From NCBI GenBank assembly GCA_050015495.1, contig JBEKBH010000017.1, forward strand, positions 1 through 64,000: a DNA stretch of 64,000 nucleotides. The letters run 5' to 3'. The position numbers and the translations under genes were made by a program. The notes beneath the pieces are model-generated. The model saw only the letters and a list, made by a program, of their open reading frames with translations. It did not search any database and was not told where the DNA came from. Positions 7,969 to 16,523 of the stretch are shown piece by piece (within the stretch, counting starts at the first letter, position 1; every line of letters starts with the position of its first letter). This DNA is from Palsa-1439 sp050015495 (lineage in GTDB: Bacteria; Verrucomicrobiota; Verrucomicrobiia; Palsa-1439).

Positions 7969-8325
7969 TTAGAATTTCAATCCCGCTTCGCGCGCCGCTT
8001 CCGCCAATGCTTTGACGCGTCCGTGATACCGCAATCCGCCGCGATCGAATACGACCTCGGTGATGTTCCTGGCCTTCGCCTTCTGCGCGGCGAGTTGGCC
8101 GACTTTCTTCGCGCCCGCGACCGTCGCCTTCGTCCCCTTCAAGTCGGAGGCCGCCGTGCTGGCACACGCCAGGGTCACTCCGTTGGCGTCATCGATCAGC
8201 TGCACATAGATGTGCTTGCCGGTCATGCAGACACTCATCCGCGGGCGCTGCGCGGTGCCGCGCACTTTTTGTCGCAGCCGCAGATGCCGGCGATATCGCG
8301 CTTCAACTCTGGTTCGTGGAATCAT
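7969..8325 (-). CDS. rplR: 50S ribosomal protein uL18
   Basis: A 118-residue 5S-rRNA-binding protein of the central protuberance. It starts MIPRTRVEARYRRHLRLRQK and contains RPRMSVCMTGKHIYVQLIDD and the end FDRGGLRYHGRVKALAEAAR, the full family pattern. It sits between rplF (14 nt) and rpsE (1 nt) in the spc operon. Confidence 0.97.
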   Translation of the reverse strand: MIPRTRVEARYRRHLRLRQKVRGTAQRPRMSVCMTGKHIYVQLIDDANGVTLACASTAASDLKGTKATVAGAKKVGQLAAQKAKARNITEVVFDRGGLRYHGRVKALAEAAREAGLKF

Positions 8326-8339
8326 AACGTGCCACCCAA

Positions 8340-8900
8340 TTAACCACCGGCCGTCGTCACGGTCTTGCCCGCCTTGCGGCGGACTTGTTCCCCGACGTAA
8401 CGGATGCCCTTGCCCTTGTACGGTTCGGGCGGATAGAACCGGCGAATTCGGGCCGCCACTTCCCCGACCATTTGTTTGTCCGGTCCCTCAATCGTAATCT
8501 CGGGCTTCTTGTCCTGCGTGTCGGCCACCGAAACCTTCACTCCTTTCGGAATGGCAAACACAATCGGGTGTGAATACCCGAGGGACATCTGTAAATTTGT
8601 CCCCTGCACCGCGGCGCGAAAGCCAACGCCCTCCACCAGCAGTTTTTTGACGTACCCCTCATTGACACCCTTGACCATGTTCGCGATCAGGCTTCGCGAC
8701 AAACCCCAACGCGCTTTGCCAACCCGGTCCACCTGCGTTGTGCTTGCGACCACCCGGCTGCCTTTCACCTCGACCTTGATTGGTGATGGCACCGTCCACT
8801 CCAGCTTGCCCTTCGGCCCTTCGACAGAGATCGCCTGGCCCTTCACTTCGACTTTCGTCTTGGCCGGGATCTCAACGGGTTTTTTTCCAATTCGTGACAT
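8340..8900 (-). CDS. rplF: 50S ribosomal protein uL6
   Basis: A 186-residue protein near the factor-binding site next to the sarcin-ricin loop. The ATG at 8900 (MSRIGKKPVEIPAKTKVEV) is preferred over a TTG two codons upstream because it matches the family start. Two L6 repeats are visible; the C-terminal signature is IRRFYPPEPYKGKGIRYVGE. It starts 7 nt after rpsH ends. Confidence 0.97.
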   Translation of the reverse strand: MSRIGKKPVEIPAKTKVEVKGQAISVEGPKGKLEWTVPSPIKVEVKGSRVVASTTQVDRVGKARWGLSRSLIANMVKGVNEGYVKKLLVEGVGFRAAVQGTNLQMSLGYSHPIVFAIPKGVKVSVADTQDKKPEITIEGPDKQMVGEVAARIRRFYPPEPYKGKGIRYVGEQVRRKAGKTVTTAGG

Positions 8901-8907
8901 AATCAAG

Positions 8908-9306
8908 TCACCACACGTACGCTAACAGCTCGCCACCCAATTTCGCCTTTTTGGCCTCATGGCCAGTCATCACACCGCGCGACGTCGTGAGAATGGATAT
9001 TCCCATTCCGCCCAGGACCCGCGGAATATCCGTCGAACCGACATACCGCCGCAGCCCGGGCCGGCTCACGCGTTTGATTCCGACGATCGCCCGCTCTTTG
9101 CCGACGATCTTCAACTGAATCTTCAGCACCTGCCGGCCGTTCTCCAGTTTCTCCGCGTAGAAATCGGCCAGGTACCCTTCGCGTTTTAACACCTTGGCAA
9201 TCTCCGCCCTCAGTCGCGAATACGGCACGAGTACGTCCGGCTTGAGCGCGGAGTTCGCGTTGCGAATCCGCGTCAGCATATCTCCGATGGAATCGGTCAC
9301 GTTCAT
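8908..9306 (-). CDS. rpsH: 30S ribosomal protein uS8
   Basis: A 132-residue central-domain assembly protein, and in other bacteria the repressor of the spc operon. The ATG at 9306 gives MNVTDSIGDMLTRIRNANSA, the canonical start. The conserved C-terminal GGMGISILTTSRGVMTGHEA and the final LAYVW are present. It starts 4 nt after rpsN. Confidence 0.97.
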   Translation of the reverse strand: MNVTDSIGDMLTRIRNANSALKPDVLVPYSRLRAEIAKVLKREGYLADFYAEKLENGRQVLKIQLKIVGKERAIVGIKRVSRPGLRRYVGSTDIPRVLGGMGISILTTSRGVMTGHEAKKAKLGGELLAYVW

Positions 9307-9310
9307 CAAT

Positions 9311-9496
9311 TCACCAACTCGCCTTCACCACGCCCGGGATCTTGCCCTGGCTGGCCAGTTCACGAAAACAAATGCGGCAAATCTTAAACCGCCGGATATA
9401 CGCACGGCGCCGCCCGCAGTTCTGGCAGCGATTGTACTGCCGCGCCTTGAATTTGACCGGCCGTCGCTGCTTCACTTCCCAAGTTACTTTCGCCAT
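9311..9496 (-). CDS. rpsN: 30S ribosomal protein uS14, short zinc-binding type
   Basis: A 61-residue protein with both zinc knuckles intact: CQNCGRRRAYIRRFKICRIC provides Cys-x2-Cys and Cys-x2-Cys. This is the zinc-dependent C+ form (often called rpsZ) rather than the ~100-residue zinc-free form. It ends GKIPGVVKASW. It lies between rplE (11 nt) and rpsH (4 nt). Confidence 0.97.
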   Translation of the reverse strand: MAKVTWEVKQRRPVKFKARQYNRCQNCGRRRAYIRRFKICRICFRELASQGKIPGVVKASW

Positions 9497-9507
9497 AACA
9501 CAATCCT

Positions 9508-10044
9508 TTAACTGCTGAACGGCATCCCGAGCAACTTGAGGAGCTCCTTGGCCTCGGCATCGGTGTTGGCCGTCGTCACAATCGTCACGTCCATCCCGAG
9601 GTTATGCTTGATCTTGTCGAGTTCGACCTCGGGAAAAATCGCCTGGTCCTTCACGCCCATCGTATAGCTGCCGCGTCCATCGAACCCGCGCGGGTTGACC
9701 CCGCGAAAGTCGCGAATACGCGGCAACGCCGCATTGAAGAACCGCTCCAGAAACTCGTACATGCGCTGACCCCGCAACGTCACCTTCGCGCCCACGGGCA
9801 TGTCCTTGCGGACCTTGAAATTCGAGATGCTCTTCTTCGCCTTCGTGACCAGCGCCTTTTGCCCGGTGAGTGTGGCCAACTCCTGCTGGGCTTCGTTGAT
9901 CACGTCTTTGTCGTGATTCGCATTTACACCCATGTTGACGACCACTTTTTCCACCTTCGGCACCTGCATCCGGTTGGTGTAATGGCCGCCCTTCATAAGT
10001 TGCTCCACAACGCTCTTCTTATAATGTTCGTATAACTGCGCCAT
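9508..10044 (-). CDS. rplE: 50S ribosomal protein uL5
   Basis: A 178-residue 5S-rRNA-binding protein that forms bridge B1b to the small subunit. Signature stretches are QVPKVEKVVVNMGVNANHD, KKSISNFKVRKDMPVGAKVT and NPRGFDGRGSYTMGVKDQ. The end TDAEAKELLKLLGMPFSS is complete. It follows rplX by 9 nt. Confidence 0.97.
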   Translation of the reverse strand: MAQLYEHYKKSVVEQLMKGGHYTNRMQVPKVEKVVVNMGVNANHDKDVINEAQQELATLTGQKALVTKAKKSISNFKVRKDMPVGAKVTLRGQRMYEFLERFFNAALPRIRDFRGVNPRGFDGRGSYTMGVKDQAIFPEVELDKIKHNLGMDVTIVTTANTDAEAKELLKLLGMPFSS

Positions 10045-10053
10045 AACACTCGC

Positions 10054-10335
10054 TTATACTTCGGCGACCGCGGGCGCGGCTCCATGCTTCTTCTTCCGCG
10101 CCTCGTGGCGTTCCTGTTTCATCACTTTCGAAATATGGATCGGACCCTCTTTGGTAATGATCCCGCCCTTGGGATTATTCTGACTTTTGCGCAACGCCTT
10201 GCTGATCACGTTCACGCCCTCGACCAAGACGCGTTGCTTTTCGGGAAACGCCGCCAGCACCCGGCCGACCTTGCCCTTGTCCTCTCCCGAAAGCACCACG
10301 ACCACATCATCTTTCTTGACTGCCAGATTCTTCAT
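10054..10335 (-). CDS. rplX: 50S ribosomal protein uL24
   Basis: A 93-residue assembly-initiator protein with an N-terminal KOW motif (KKDDVVVVLSGEDKGKVGRV). GVNVISKALRKSQNNPKGGI continues the family pattern. The C-terminal Lys/His/Ala-rich tail (ARKKKHGAAPAVAEV) is slightly longer than usual. It lies 3 nt after rplN and 9 nt before rplE. Confidence 0.96.
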   Translation of the reverse strand: MKNLAVKKDDVVVVLSGEDKGKVGRVLAAFPEKQRVLVEGVNVISKALRKSQNNPKGGIITKEGPIHISKVMKQERHEARKKKHGAAPAVAEV

Positions 10336-10338
10336 GAC

Positions 10339-10704
10339 CTAGAGCACCTCGGGAGCCAGTGAAATGATCTTGGTAAAATTCTTGTCGCGCAACTCGCGCG
10401 CCACAGGTCCGAAAATCCGCGTGCCTTTCGGATTCAACTGGTCATCGATAATCACCACGGCGTTATTGTCGAACCGCACGTAGGACCCATCCGTGCGGCG
10501 CAAGGCCGACTTCGTCCGCACCACCACGCAGGTCACAACCTCACCCTTTTTCACCGTTCCATCAGGTGAGGCCTCTTTGACGTGCGCCTTGATGACGTCA
10601 CCGATCCGCGCGTATCGCTTCTGGTGTCCCAGAACGCCGATCGCCCAGGCCACGCGCGCGCCGGTGTTGTCCGCCACGTCCAAATGCGTCCGAATCTGAA
10701 TCAT
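10339..10704 (-). CDS. rplN: 50S ribosomal protein uL14
   Basis: A 121-residue beta-barrel protein of the subunit interface. It starts MIQIRTHLDVADNTGARVAW and ends in the conserved GTRIFGPVARELRDKNFTKI followed by SLAPEVL. Its ATG overlaps the rpsQ stop in ATGA, implying translational coupling. Confidence 0.98.
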   Translation of the reverse strand: MIQIRTHLDVADNTGARVAWAIGVLGHQKRYARIGDVIKAHVKEASPDGTVKKGEVVTCVVVRTKSALRRTDGSYVRFDNNAVVIIDDQLNPKGTRIFGPVARELRDKNFTKIISLAPEVL

Positions 10705-10991
10705 ACGTCGACCTTCTCGATCTTTGCCGCCTTCTGCACCACGCCGACCAACCGCCAGCGCTTGAGCTTGCTCAGGGGGCGCGACTCAATGATCCGCACC
10801 TTGTCGCCCACACCCGCTTCACTCTTTTCGTCGTGCGCGTAAAACTTCTTGTAGGTCGTCATGACCTTTTGATAGCGGGGATGACGGACACGTCGGGCCA
10901 CTTCGACCACGATGGTCTTCGTCATCTTGTCGCCAACAACTTCGCCCACCAATTCCCGCTTCTTGCTTTCGATTGTCGCTGTCTCCACCAT
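10701..10991 (-). CDS. rpsQ: 30S ribosomal protein uS17
   Basis: A 96-residue OB-fold protein binding the 5' domain of 16S rRNA. The core VGEVVGDKMTKTIVVEVARR and HDEKSEAGVGDKVRIIESRP is typical. Short extensions flank it at both ends. It ends in the 4-nt overlap with rplN and begins 33 nt after rpmC. Confidence 0.97.
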   Translation of the reverse strand: MVETATIESKKRELVGEVVGDKMTKTIVVEVARRVRHPRYQKVMTTYKKFYAHDEKSEAGVGDKVRIIESRPLSKLKRWRLVGVVQKAAKIEKVDV

Positions 10992-11024
10992 AATAAATCC
11001 AAATTGTGCGTGCGGCTGTCCGCG

Positions 11025-11240
11025 TCATCCCTTGGCCGGCACCGTCGCCGGTCGAATTTGTCGCTCCCTCAACACCGTTTGCAGCCGCGCCACATCCCGC
11101 CGTACTTCGCGAATCCGGCTGGGGCGTTCGAGACGGGCCGTTTGCTGCTGAAGCCGCAGGTTAAACATCTCCTGCCGAAGATCACGCAGTTTGGCCTGTG
11201 CCTCGGCATCTGTCAACTCACGGATTTCTTTGGCTTTCAT
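11025..11240 (-). CDS. rpmC: 50S ribosomal protein uL29
   Basis: A 71-residue helical-hairpin protein at the exit tunnel, docking site for trigger factor and SRP. It starts MKAKEIRELTDAEAQAKLRD and includes LRQEMFNLRLQQQTARLERP and VARLQTVLRERQ. It lies 8 nt after rplP. Confidence 0.96.
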   Translation of the reverse strand: MKAKEIRELTDAEAQAKLRDLRQEMFNLRLQQQTARLERPSRIREVRRDVARLQTVLRERQIRPATVPAKG

Positions 11241-11248
11241 GTCGTTCG

Positions 11249-11659
11249 TTATCGCCTGGCTACAAAACGCGTCGCAATCGGCAACTTGGACGCCGCGAGC
11301 CGAAATGACTCGCGCGCCAGTATTTCCGTCACGCCGCCCAGTTCAAATAGTACGTTTCCCGGTCGGATTACCGCCACCCAGGTTTCGGGCGGACCTTTGC
11401 CCTTGCCCATGCGTGTCTCCGGTGGGCGCTTGGTGATCGGTTTGTCCGGGAACACCCGGATCCACAGTTTGCCGCGCCGCTTCATGTTGCGGGACAACGC
11501 GACACGACACGCCTCGATCTGCGTCGTGGTCACCCATGCGCGCTCCAGCGCCTGCAAACCATATTCACCAAATGCGACTGAGGCCCCCCGCCACGCGGTG
11601 CCGGTCCGGCTTCCGCGCTGGGCTTTGCGATACTTCACTCGTTTGGGCATCAATGCCAT
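11249..11659 (-). CDS. rplP: 50S ribosomal protein uL16
   Basis: A 136-residue protein placed near the peptidyl-transferase A site, needed for late 50S maturation. It starts MALMPKRVKYRKAQRGSRTG and has RGKLWIRVFPDKPITKRPPE and GKGPPETWVAVIRPGNVLFE. Full length. It sits between rpsC (32 nt) and rpmC. Confidence 0.97.
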   Translation of the reverse strand: MALMPKRVKYRKAQRGSRTGTAWRGASVAFGEYGLQALERAWVTTTQIEACRVALSRNMKRRGKLWIRVFPDKPITKRPPETRMGKGKGPPETWVAVIRPGNVLFELGGVTEILARESFRLAASKLPIATRFVARR

Positions 11660-11691
11660 GGTCTCAAAATCCTTCCGTCATCTCGTCTGCG

Positions 11692-12375
<684 letters not shown>

Positions 12376-12378
12376 AAA

Positions 12379-12714
12379 TTATTGTCCGTCCGTCAATACA
12401 ATCTGAATATGCGTGGTCCGCTTGATAATCGGTCCCGCGCTGCCCCGCGCCTTGGGTTGCCAGCGTTTCAGACGCGGCCCCTCATTGGCCACGGCTTCTT
12501 TCACCGTCAACGCGTCCGCCGCGAGACTGGCGTTGTTCGTCGCGTTCGCAATCGCCGATTTGAGTGTCTTCTCGATCATTCGGGCCGACTTACGCGGGAT
12601 CGCCCGCAACACTTCCAACGCATTCGACGCGCTCAAGCCCTGGATCAGCCGGGTTACTTCACCCACCTTGTAGGGGCTCATCCGCGCATATTTGGTTGTC
12701 GCTCTCACTTCCAT
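12379..12714 (-). CDS. rplV: 50S ribosomal protein uL22
   Basis: A 111-residue protein lining the exit tunnel. It starts MEVRATTKYARMSPYKVGEV and has the conserved ATNNASLAADALTVKEA and ending RGSAGPIIKRTTHIQIVLTD. It normally follows rpsS directly; here a 257-residue non-ribosomal gene is inserted between them, 15 nt upstream. Confidence 0.97.
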   Translation of the reverse strand: MEVRATTKYARMSPYKVGEVTRLIQGLSASNALEVLRAIPRKSARMIEKTLKSAIANATNNASLAADALTVKEAVANEGPRLKRWQPKARGSAGPIIKRTTHIQIVLTDGQ

Positions 12715-12729
12715 AAATCACATGTGCAC

Positions 12730-13503
12730 TTACGAGTTCCTGGCCACGCGGGCAACGTCTCCCGTCTTCAGCGTGACACCCTCTCTTACCCATTCGATCA
12801 GCGCGCCGCAAATCCGCTGTCGTACTTCCACAACTTTCAACTCCGCTACAACATCTTCCCCGTGTCTAACCACCAACGGCATCCCGATTCGCGCTCCCTG
12901 GAGCTGGCCGATGTTCAACACCACCAGCCGCAGGTCCGGATTCACATCGAGCACGGTCGCCGCGCCCAAGCTTCCCTGGGCCTGTCCGTCCGTCGCGCGG
13001 CCTGAAGCCGACCGATCGGCCGCCTCGAACAGCACCTTGGTACGGGCCAGCTCGCCCGCAACATCTCCCGACTCCTGCAAGGCTTCAATCAGCCGCTGCA
13101 CCTGCGCCAGCAACCGTTGCCGCTCCGCGTCCGCGAGATACAACGCCCGGACGCTCTCGGCCAACTGTCGTTGCGTCTGCCCGGCGTTGTCATCGGCAAC
13201 ATCCACACCGAGCCTCTGCGCGCGCAATTGCGCCTCGCTCCATTTCTTGTGGAACAACTCACCCTCGGTCCGGGCGACGGCCAAGTTCTCCGTCAACAGG
13301 CGTATGATCGTCTCGCGCTGCTCCAGATCCGTCTTGAGGCGCTGGTTGTCCGCCCGGAGGCTTTCCACCAGCACGCGCAACTCGTCGACAGCTTCATTCG
13401 TCGCGACCGACGGCGACGGCGCTTCCTCCGCCGCCAACGGCCAGACCGCTACAAAGAACAAGCAAACCGCACAAATTCCCGTTCGTGTGCCAGGTGCAGG
13501 CAC
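12730..13503 (-). CDS. Exported coiled-coil protein inserted in the S10 operon
   Basis: A 257-residue protein of unknown function. The GTG at 13503 is preceded by a GGGAG ribosome-binding site and opens a Sec-type signal peptide (hydrophobic ICAVCLFFVAVWPLAA, likely cleaved after residue ~25). Residues ~38-165 are a long heptad-like Glu/Leu/Arg/Gln-rich coiled coil. Residues ~180-257 form a compact beta-rich domain (ATVLDVNPDLRLVVLNIGQL, GARIGMPLVVRHGEDVVAEL) of the kind found at the C-terminus of some verrucomicrobial envelope proteins and loosely like MreC. Gaps to rpsS (18 nt) and rplV (15 nt) imply co-transcription with ribosomal genes. A periplasmic or envelope scaffold tied to growth rate is inference only. 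Confidence 0.85.
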   Translation of the reverse strand: MPAPGTRTGICAVCLFFVAVWPLAAEEAPSPSVATNEAVDELRVLVESLRADNQRLKTDLEQRETIIRLLTENLAVARTEGELFHKKWSEAQLRAQRLGVDVADDNAGQTQRQLAESVRALYLADAERQRLLAQVQRLIEALQESGDVAGELARTKVLFEAADRSASGRATDGQAQGSLGAATVLDVNPDLRLVVLNIGQLQGARIGMPLVVRHGEDVVAELKVVEVRQRICGALIEWVREGVTLKTGDVARVARNS

Positions 13504-13521
13504 AACCGGCTCCCGGCCGCG

Positions 13522-13800
13522 TTACTTCGCGACCGCCTTCTCGGTGTGGGCTCCGTGGGCGCGGAACGTGCGCGTCGGCGCGAACTCGCCCAAACGATGC
13601 CCGACCATGTTTTCCGTCACAAACACCGGCGTGTGCACCTTGCCGTTATGAACCAAAAACGTGTGTCCCACAAATTCGGGGACGATCATCGACCGCCGCG
13701 ACCATGTCTTGATGGGCTTCTTCTCGCTCGTCCGCATGGCCTCGACCTTCTCCATCAGATGATCGTCAACAAACGGGCCTTTTTTCAGGGAACGTCCCAT
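13522..13800 (-). CDS. rpsS: 30S ribosomal protein uS19
   Basis: A 92-residue head protein contacting S13 and the A-site finger. The ATG at 13800 (MGRSLKKGPFVDDHLMEKVE) overlaps the rplB stop in TAATG; the longer open frame upstream is inside rplB. Conserved IKTWSRRSMIVPEFVGHTF and GHRLGEFAPTRTFRAH are present. Confidence 0.98.
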   Translation of the reverse strand: MGRSLKKGPFVDDHLMEKVEAMRTSEKKPIKTWSRRSMIVPEFVGHTFLVHNGKVHTPVFVTENMVGHRLGEFAPTRTFRAHGAHTEKAVAK

Positions 13801-14636
13801 TATTTCTTCCTTCTCTCCAGGATCATCGAGTTCGAATACTTCTTCCGGCGACGGGTCTTGCCGCCCTTGGCCAGCAAGCCCCACGGCGAACACGGGTGAT
13901 GCCATCCGCCACCGCCCTTGCTCTTGCCCTGGCCGCCACCCATCGGGTGATCCACCGGGTTGCGGGCCATACCGCGGGAAATGCCGCGCCGGCCAAGCCA
14001 GCGGTTCCGCCCGGCCTTTCCGAGCATGATATTGATGTGATCGGTGTTGCCAATCTGTCCGATCGTGGCGTAACACTCGCGACTGATGAGGCGAAGCTCG
14101 CCCGACGGCATCTTGACCGTTACATAATCGCCTTCGCTGGCGGTGACTTGCGCCGCTCCACCCGCGCTGCGGCAAATCTGCCCGCCGCGTCCGCGGTGTA
14201 GTTCAATATTATGAATCGGCATCCCCGGAATGATCTTCTTCAAGGGAAGCGCGTTGCCGACCGACAGCTCGGCGTCCGGGCCGCTCATCACTTTCGCCCC
14301 GACGACGAGGCCGATCGGCGCCAGGATATACCGCTTCTCGCCGTCCTTGTATTTCAACAAAGCAATGCGTGCCGACCGGTTCGGATCGTACTCGATCGCC
14401 TCGACCATCGCCTCCACGCCCACCTTGTCCCGCTTGAAATCGATGATCCGGTAGCGTTGCTTGTGGCCACCGCCGATGCCGCGCGCCGTCATCCGCCCGA
14501 CATTGTTGCGGCCACCGGTCTTGCGTTTTGCCACCGTCAGCTTCGCTTCCGGCGTGCGTTTCGTGATGTCCGAGAAATCGGAAAGCACGGTTCCGCGCAA
14601 CGACGGTGTCAACGGTCTGAAACTCTTGAGTCCCAT
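13800..14636 (-). CDS. rplB: 50S ribosomal protein uL2
   Basis: A 278-residue protein near the peptidyl-transferase centre. It starts MGLKSFRPLTPSLRGTVLSD. The family signature around the catalytically important His is present (ARNPVDHPMGGGQGKSKGGG), followed by HHPCSPWGLLAKGGKTRRRK. It overlaps rpsS by one base and lies 6 nt after rplW. Confidence 0.98.
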   Translation of the reverse strand: MGLKSFRPLTPSLRGTVLSDFSDITKRTPEAKLTVAKRKTGGRNNVGRMTARGIGGGHKQRYRIIDFKRDKVGVEAMVEAIEYDPNRSARIALLKYKDGEKRYILAPIGLVVGAKVMSGPDAELSVGNALPLKKIIPGMPIHNIELHRGRGGQICRSAGGAAQVTASEGDYVTVKMPSGELRLISRECYATIGQIGNTDHINIMLGKAGRNRWLGRRGISRGMARNPVDHPMGGGQGKSKGGGGWHHPCSPWGLLAKGGKTRRRKKYSNSMILERRKK

Positions 14637-14642
14637 AAATCG

Positions 14643-14927
14643 CTATGCCAATTCAATTTTGTCGCCCGCCTTGAGGGTGACAATCGCCTTTTTCCAGGCG
14701 GGCGTCCGGCCAAACTGCACCGTGCGCTCCCGCCGCGCTTTGCCGCGAACATTCAGGGTATTCACGCGGAGCACCTTTACCTTGAACAACTGCTCGACCG
14801 CGTGTTTGACATCCACCTTGTTCGCGTGCTTTTCGACGACAACCTGGTATTGATTCAACGCTTCCGTTTGGGCCGTGCCCTTTTCCGTGACCCGCACGGT
14901 CTTGACGACGGTATAGGGATCTTTCAT
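14643..14927 (-). CDS. rplW: 50S ribosomal protein uL23
   Basis: A 94-residue exit-tunnel protein that docks trigger factor and SRP. The ATG at 14927 (MKDPYTVVKTVRVTEKGTA) overlaps the rplD stop in ATGA. Conserved KHANKVDVKHAVEQLFKVKV and VNTLNVRGKARR follow. The frame is open upstream inside rplD but that is not coding. Confidence 0.97.
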   Translation of the reverse strand: MKDPYTVVKTVRVTEKGTAQTEALNQYQVVVEKHANKVDVKHAVEQLFKVKVLRVNTLNVRGKARRERTVQFGRTPAWKKAIVTLKAGDKIELA

Positions 14928-15562
14928 CGGCCCTGCCCCAACCGCGCGCCCAGTTTGTCGAGCGCGGCTTTTGTCGCAACAATTTTCTCGAAGCGCAACA
15001 ACTCGTACACGTTCACGGAATCGGCCGGTTCGACCTGTACATTCGGCACATTCCGCGACGCCAGCTTCAAATTGCGGTCCACCTGGTCCGTCACGACGAG
15101 CGTGGGCGCATGGTCCTTCGCGCCAATCGCCGCCATGATTCCGGCGAATTCTTTCGTCTTGTGGTTGGCCAGTTTCAATTCGTCCACCACCACGATATCC
15201 CCCGCCAACAACCGCTCGCTCAGCGCCTTGCGGAACGCCAGGGCCTTGACCTTCTTCGGGACGTTGATCGTGTAATCGCGCGGTTTCGGACCGAACACCA
15301 CGCCGCCGCCACGCCACAATGGCGATGCAAACGAACCCGCCCGGGCTCGTCCCGTACCCTTCTGTTTCCACGGTTTCTTGCCGCTGCCGTGTACTTCACT
15401 AATCTGTTTGGTACTGGCCGTACCGAGGCGTTGGTTCGCCATATACGCCGTCACCGTGTCATGGACCGCCTGGGTTCCCTTGCCGTCCTTGACCAGCAAC
15501 TCGTCGGCAAACTCGACTTCGCCCTTGGACTGACCGGAAATGGTAATGACGGGCACCTTCAT
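14924..15562 (-). CDS. rplD: 50S ribosomal protein uL4
   Basis: A 212-residue protein with an extended loop in the exit tunnel and, in enterobacteria, the S10-operon repressor. The tunnel loop is recognisable (EVHGSGKKPWKQKGTGRARA, then PLWRGGGVVFGPKPRDY). It overlaps rplC upstream and rplW downstream by 4 nt each. Confidence 0.97.
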   Translation of the reverse strand: MKVPVITISGQSKGEVEFADELLVKDGKGTQAVHDTVTAYMANQRLGTASTKQISEVHGSGKKPWKQKGTGRARAGSFASPLWRGGGVVFGPKPRDYTINVPKKVKALAFRKALSERLLAGDIVVVDELKLANHKTKEFAGIMAAIGAKDHAPTLVVTDQVDRNLKLASRNVPNVQVEPADSVNVYELLRFEKIVATKAALDKLGARLGQGR

Positions 15563-16212
15563 TTCGCCGCCTTTGCTGCCGGTTTTGCCTTCTTCAACGC
15601 GTGTCGGACCACCACAAACGCACCGCGCGCGCCGGGTACCGCGCCTTCGATGAACAACAGGTTCTCCGCTTCACGCACCTGGATCACCCGCAGGTTCTGC
15701 GTGGTGACCTTGACGTCGCCCATGTGACCCGGCATCCGCATGTTTCGGAATACGCGCCCGGGGAACAAGCGTTGCCCGATGGCGCCCGACCGGCGATGCC
15801 AGCCCTTTGCGCCGTGGGTCATATCGCCGCCGGCAAATTTATGACGCCGCACGACACCTTGAAACCCCTTGCCCTTCCCGGTGCCAATAACATCCACGTA
15901 CTGACCGGGCTGAAATTCTTTCACGGTAATTTTATCGCCGACGCCAAACTGTATGGGCTCATCCGTGCGGTACTCCCGAATAAACCGTGCGGGCGCCGCG
16001 TTGGCTTTTTTGCAGTGGCCGATCAGCGGTTTGCTCGCATTGCTTTCCTTGCGCGTTCCCAAGCCCATCTGCACGGCGTGATACCCGTCGTTTTCGGGCG
16101 TCTTCTTCTGCAGCACGGTACAGGGACCCGCTTCAATGACGGTGACGCCGACCAGGTTGCCGTTCGCGTCGAACAGTTGCGCCATGCCGAGTTTTGTTCC
16201 GAGGAGTTCCAT
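15559..16212 (-). CDS. rplC: 50S ribosomal protein uL3
   Basis: A 217-residue assembly initiator near the peptidyl-transferase centre. It starts MELLGTKLGMAQLFDANGN and contains GTGKGKGFQGVVRRHKFAGG, GRVFRNMRMPGHMGDVKVTT and a Lys/Ala-rich end. It starts 2 nt after rpsJ and ends in a 4-nt overlap with rplD. Confidence 0.98.
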   Translation of the reverse strand: MELLGTKLGMAQLFDANGNLVGVTVIEAGPCTVLQKKTPENDGYHAVQMGLGTRKESNASKPLIGHCKKANAAPARFIREYRTDEPIQFGVGDKITVKEFQPGQYVDVIGTGKGKGFQGVVRRHKFAGGDMTHGAKGWHRRSGAIGQRLFPGRVFRNMRMPGHMGDVKVTTQNLRVIQVREAENLLFIEGAVPGARGAFVVVRHALKKAKPAAKAAK

Positions 16213-16214
16213 GA

Positions 16215-16523
16215 CTAGATCTTGATCGTGATATCCACGCCGGCGGGAAGGTTCAGTTTCTTTAATTCGTCCACCGTCTTGGCCGTGGGATCGATGATGT
16301 CGAGCAACCGTTTATGCGTCCGCATTTCAAATTGTTCCATCGACTTCTTGTCGGCATGGGGCGAGCGGTTGACCGTGTGCCGCCAAATGTCCGTGGGCAA
16401 CGGGATTGGTCCCGCCACCTTCGCGCCGGTCCGTTTGGCGGTTTCCACGATGTCATGCGCCGATTGATCGAGCAAGCGGTGGTCATAGCCTTTGAGACGG
16501 ATTCTGATGCGCTGATTATTCAT
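16215..16523 (-). CDS. rpsJ: 30S ribosomal protein uS10 (NusE)
   Basis: A 102-residue protein of the small-subunit head, also the NusE partner of NusB/NusG in antitermination. It starts MNNQRIRIRLKGYDHRLLDQ and contains HTVNRSPHADKKSMEQFEMR and the end LPAGVDITIKI. It overlaps fusA in ATGA, so the S10 operon is fused directly to the str operon with no tuf copy between. Confidence 0.98.
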   Translation of the reverse strand: MNNQRIRIRLKGYDHRLLDQSAHDIVETAKRTGAKVAGPIPLPTDIWRHTVNRSPHADKKSMEQFEMRTHKRLLDIIDPTAKTVDELKKLNLPAGVDITIKI

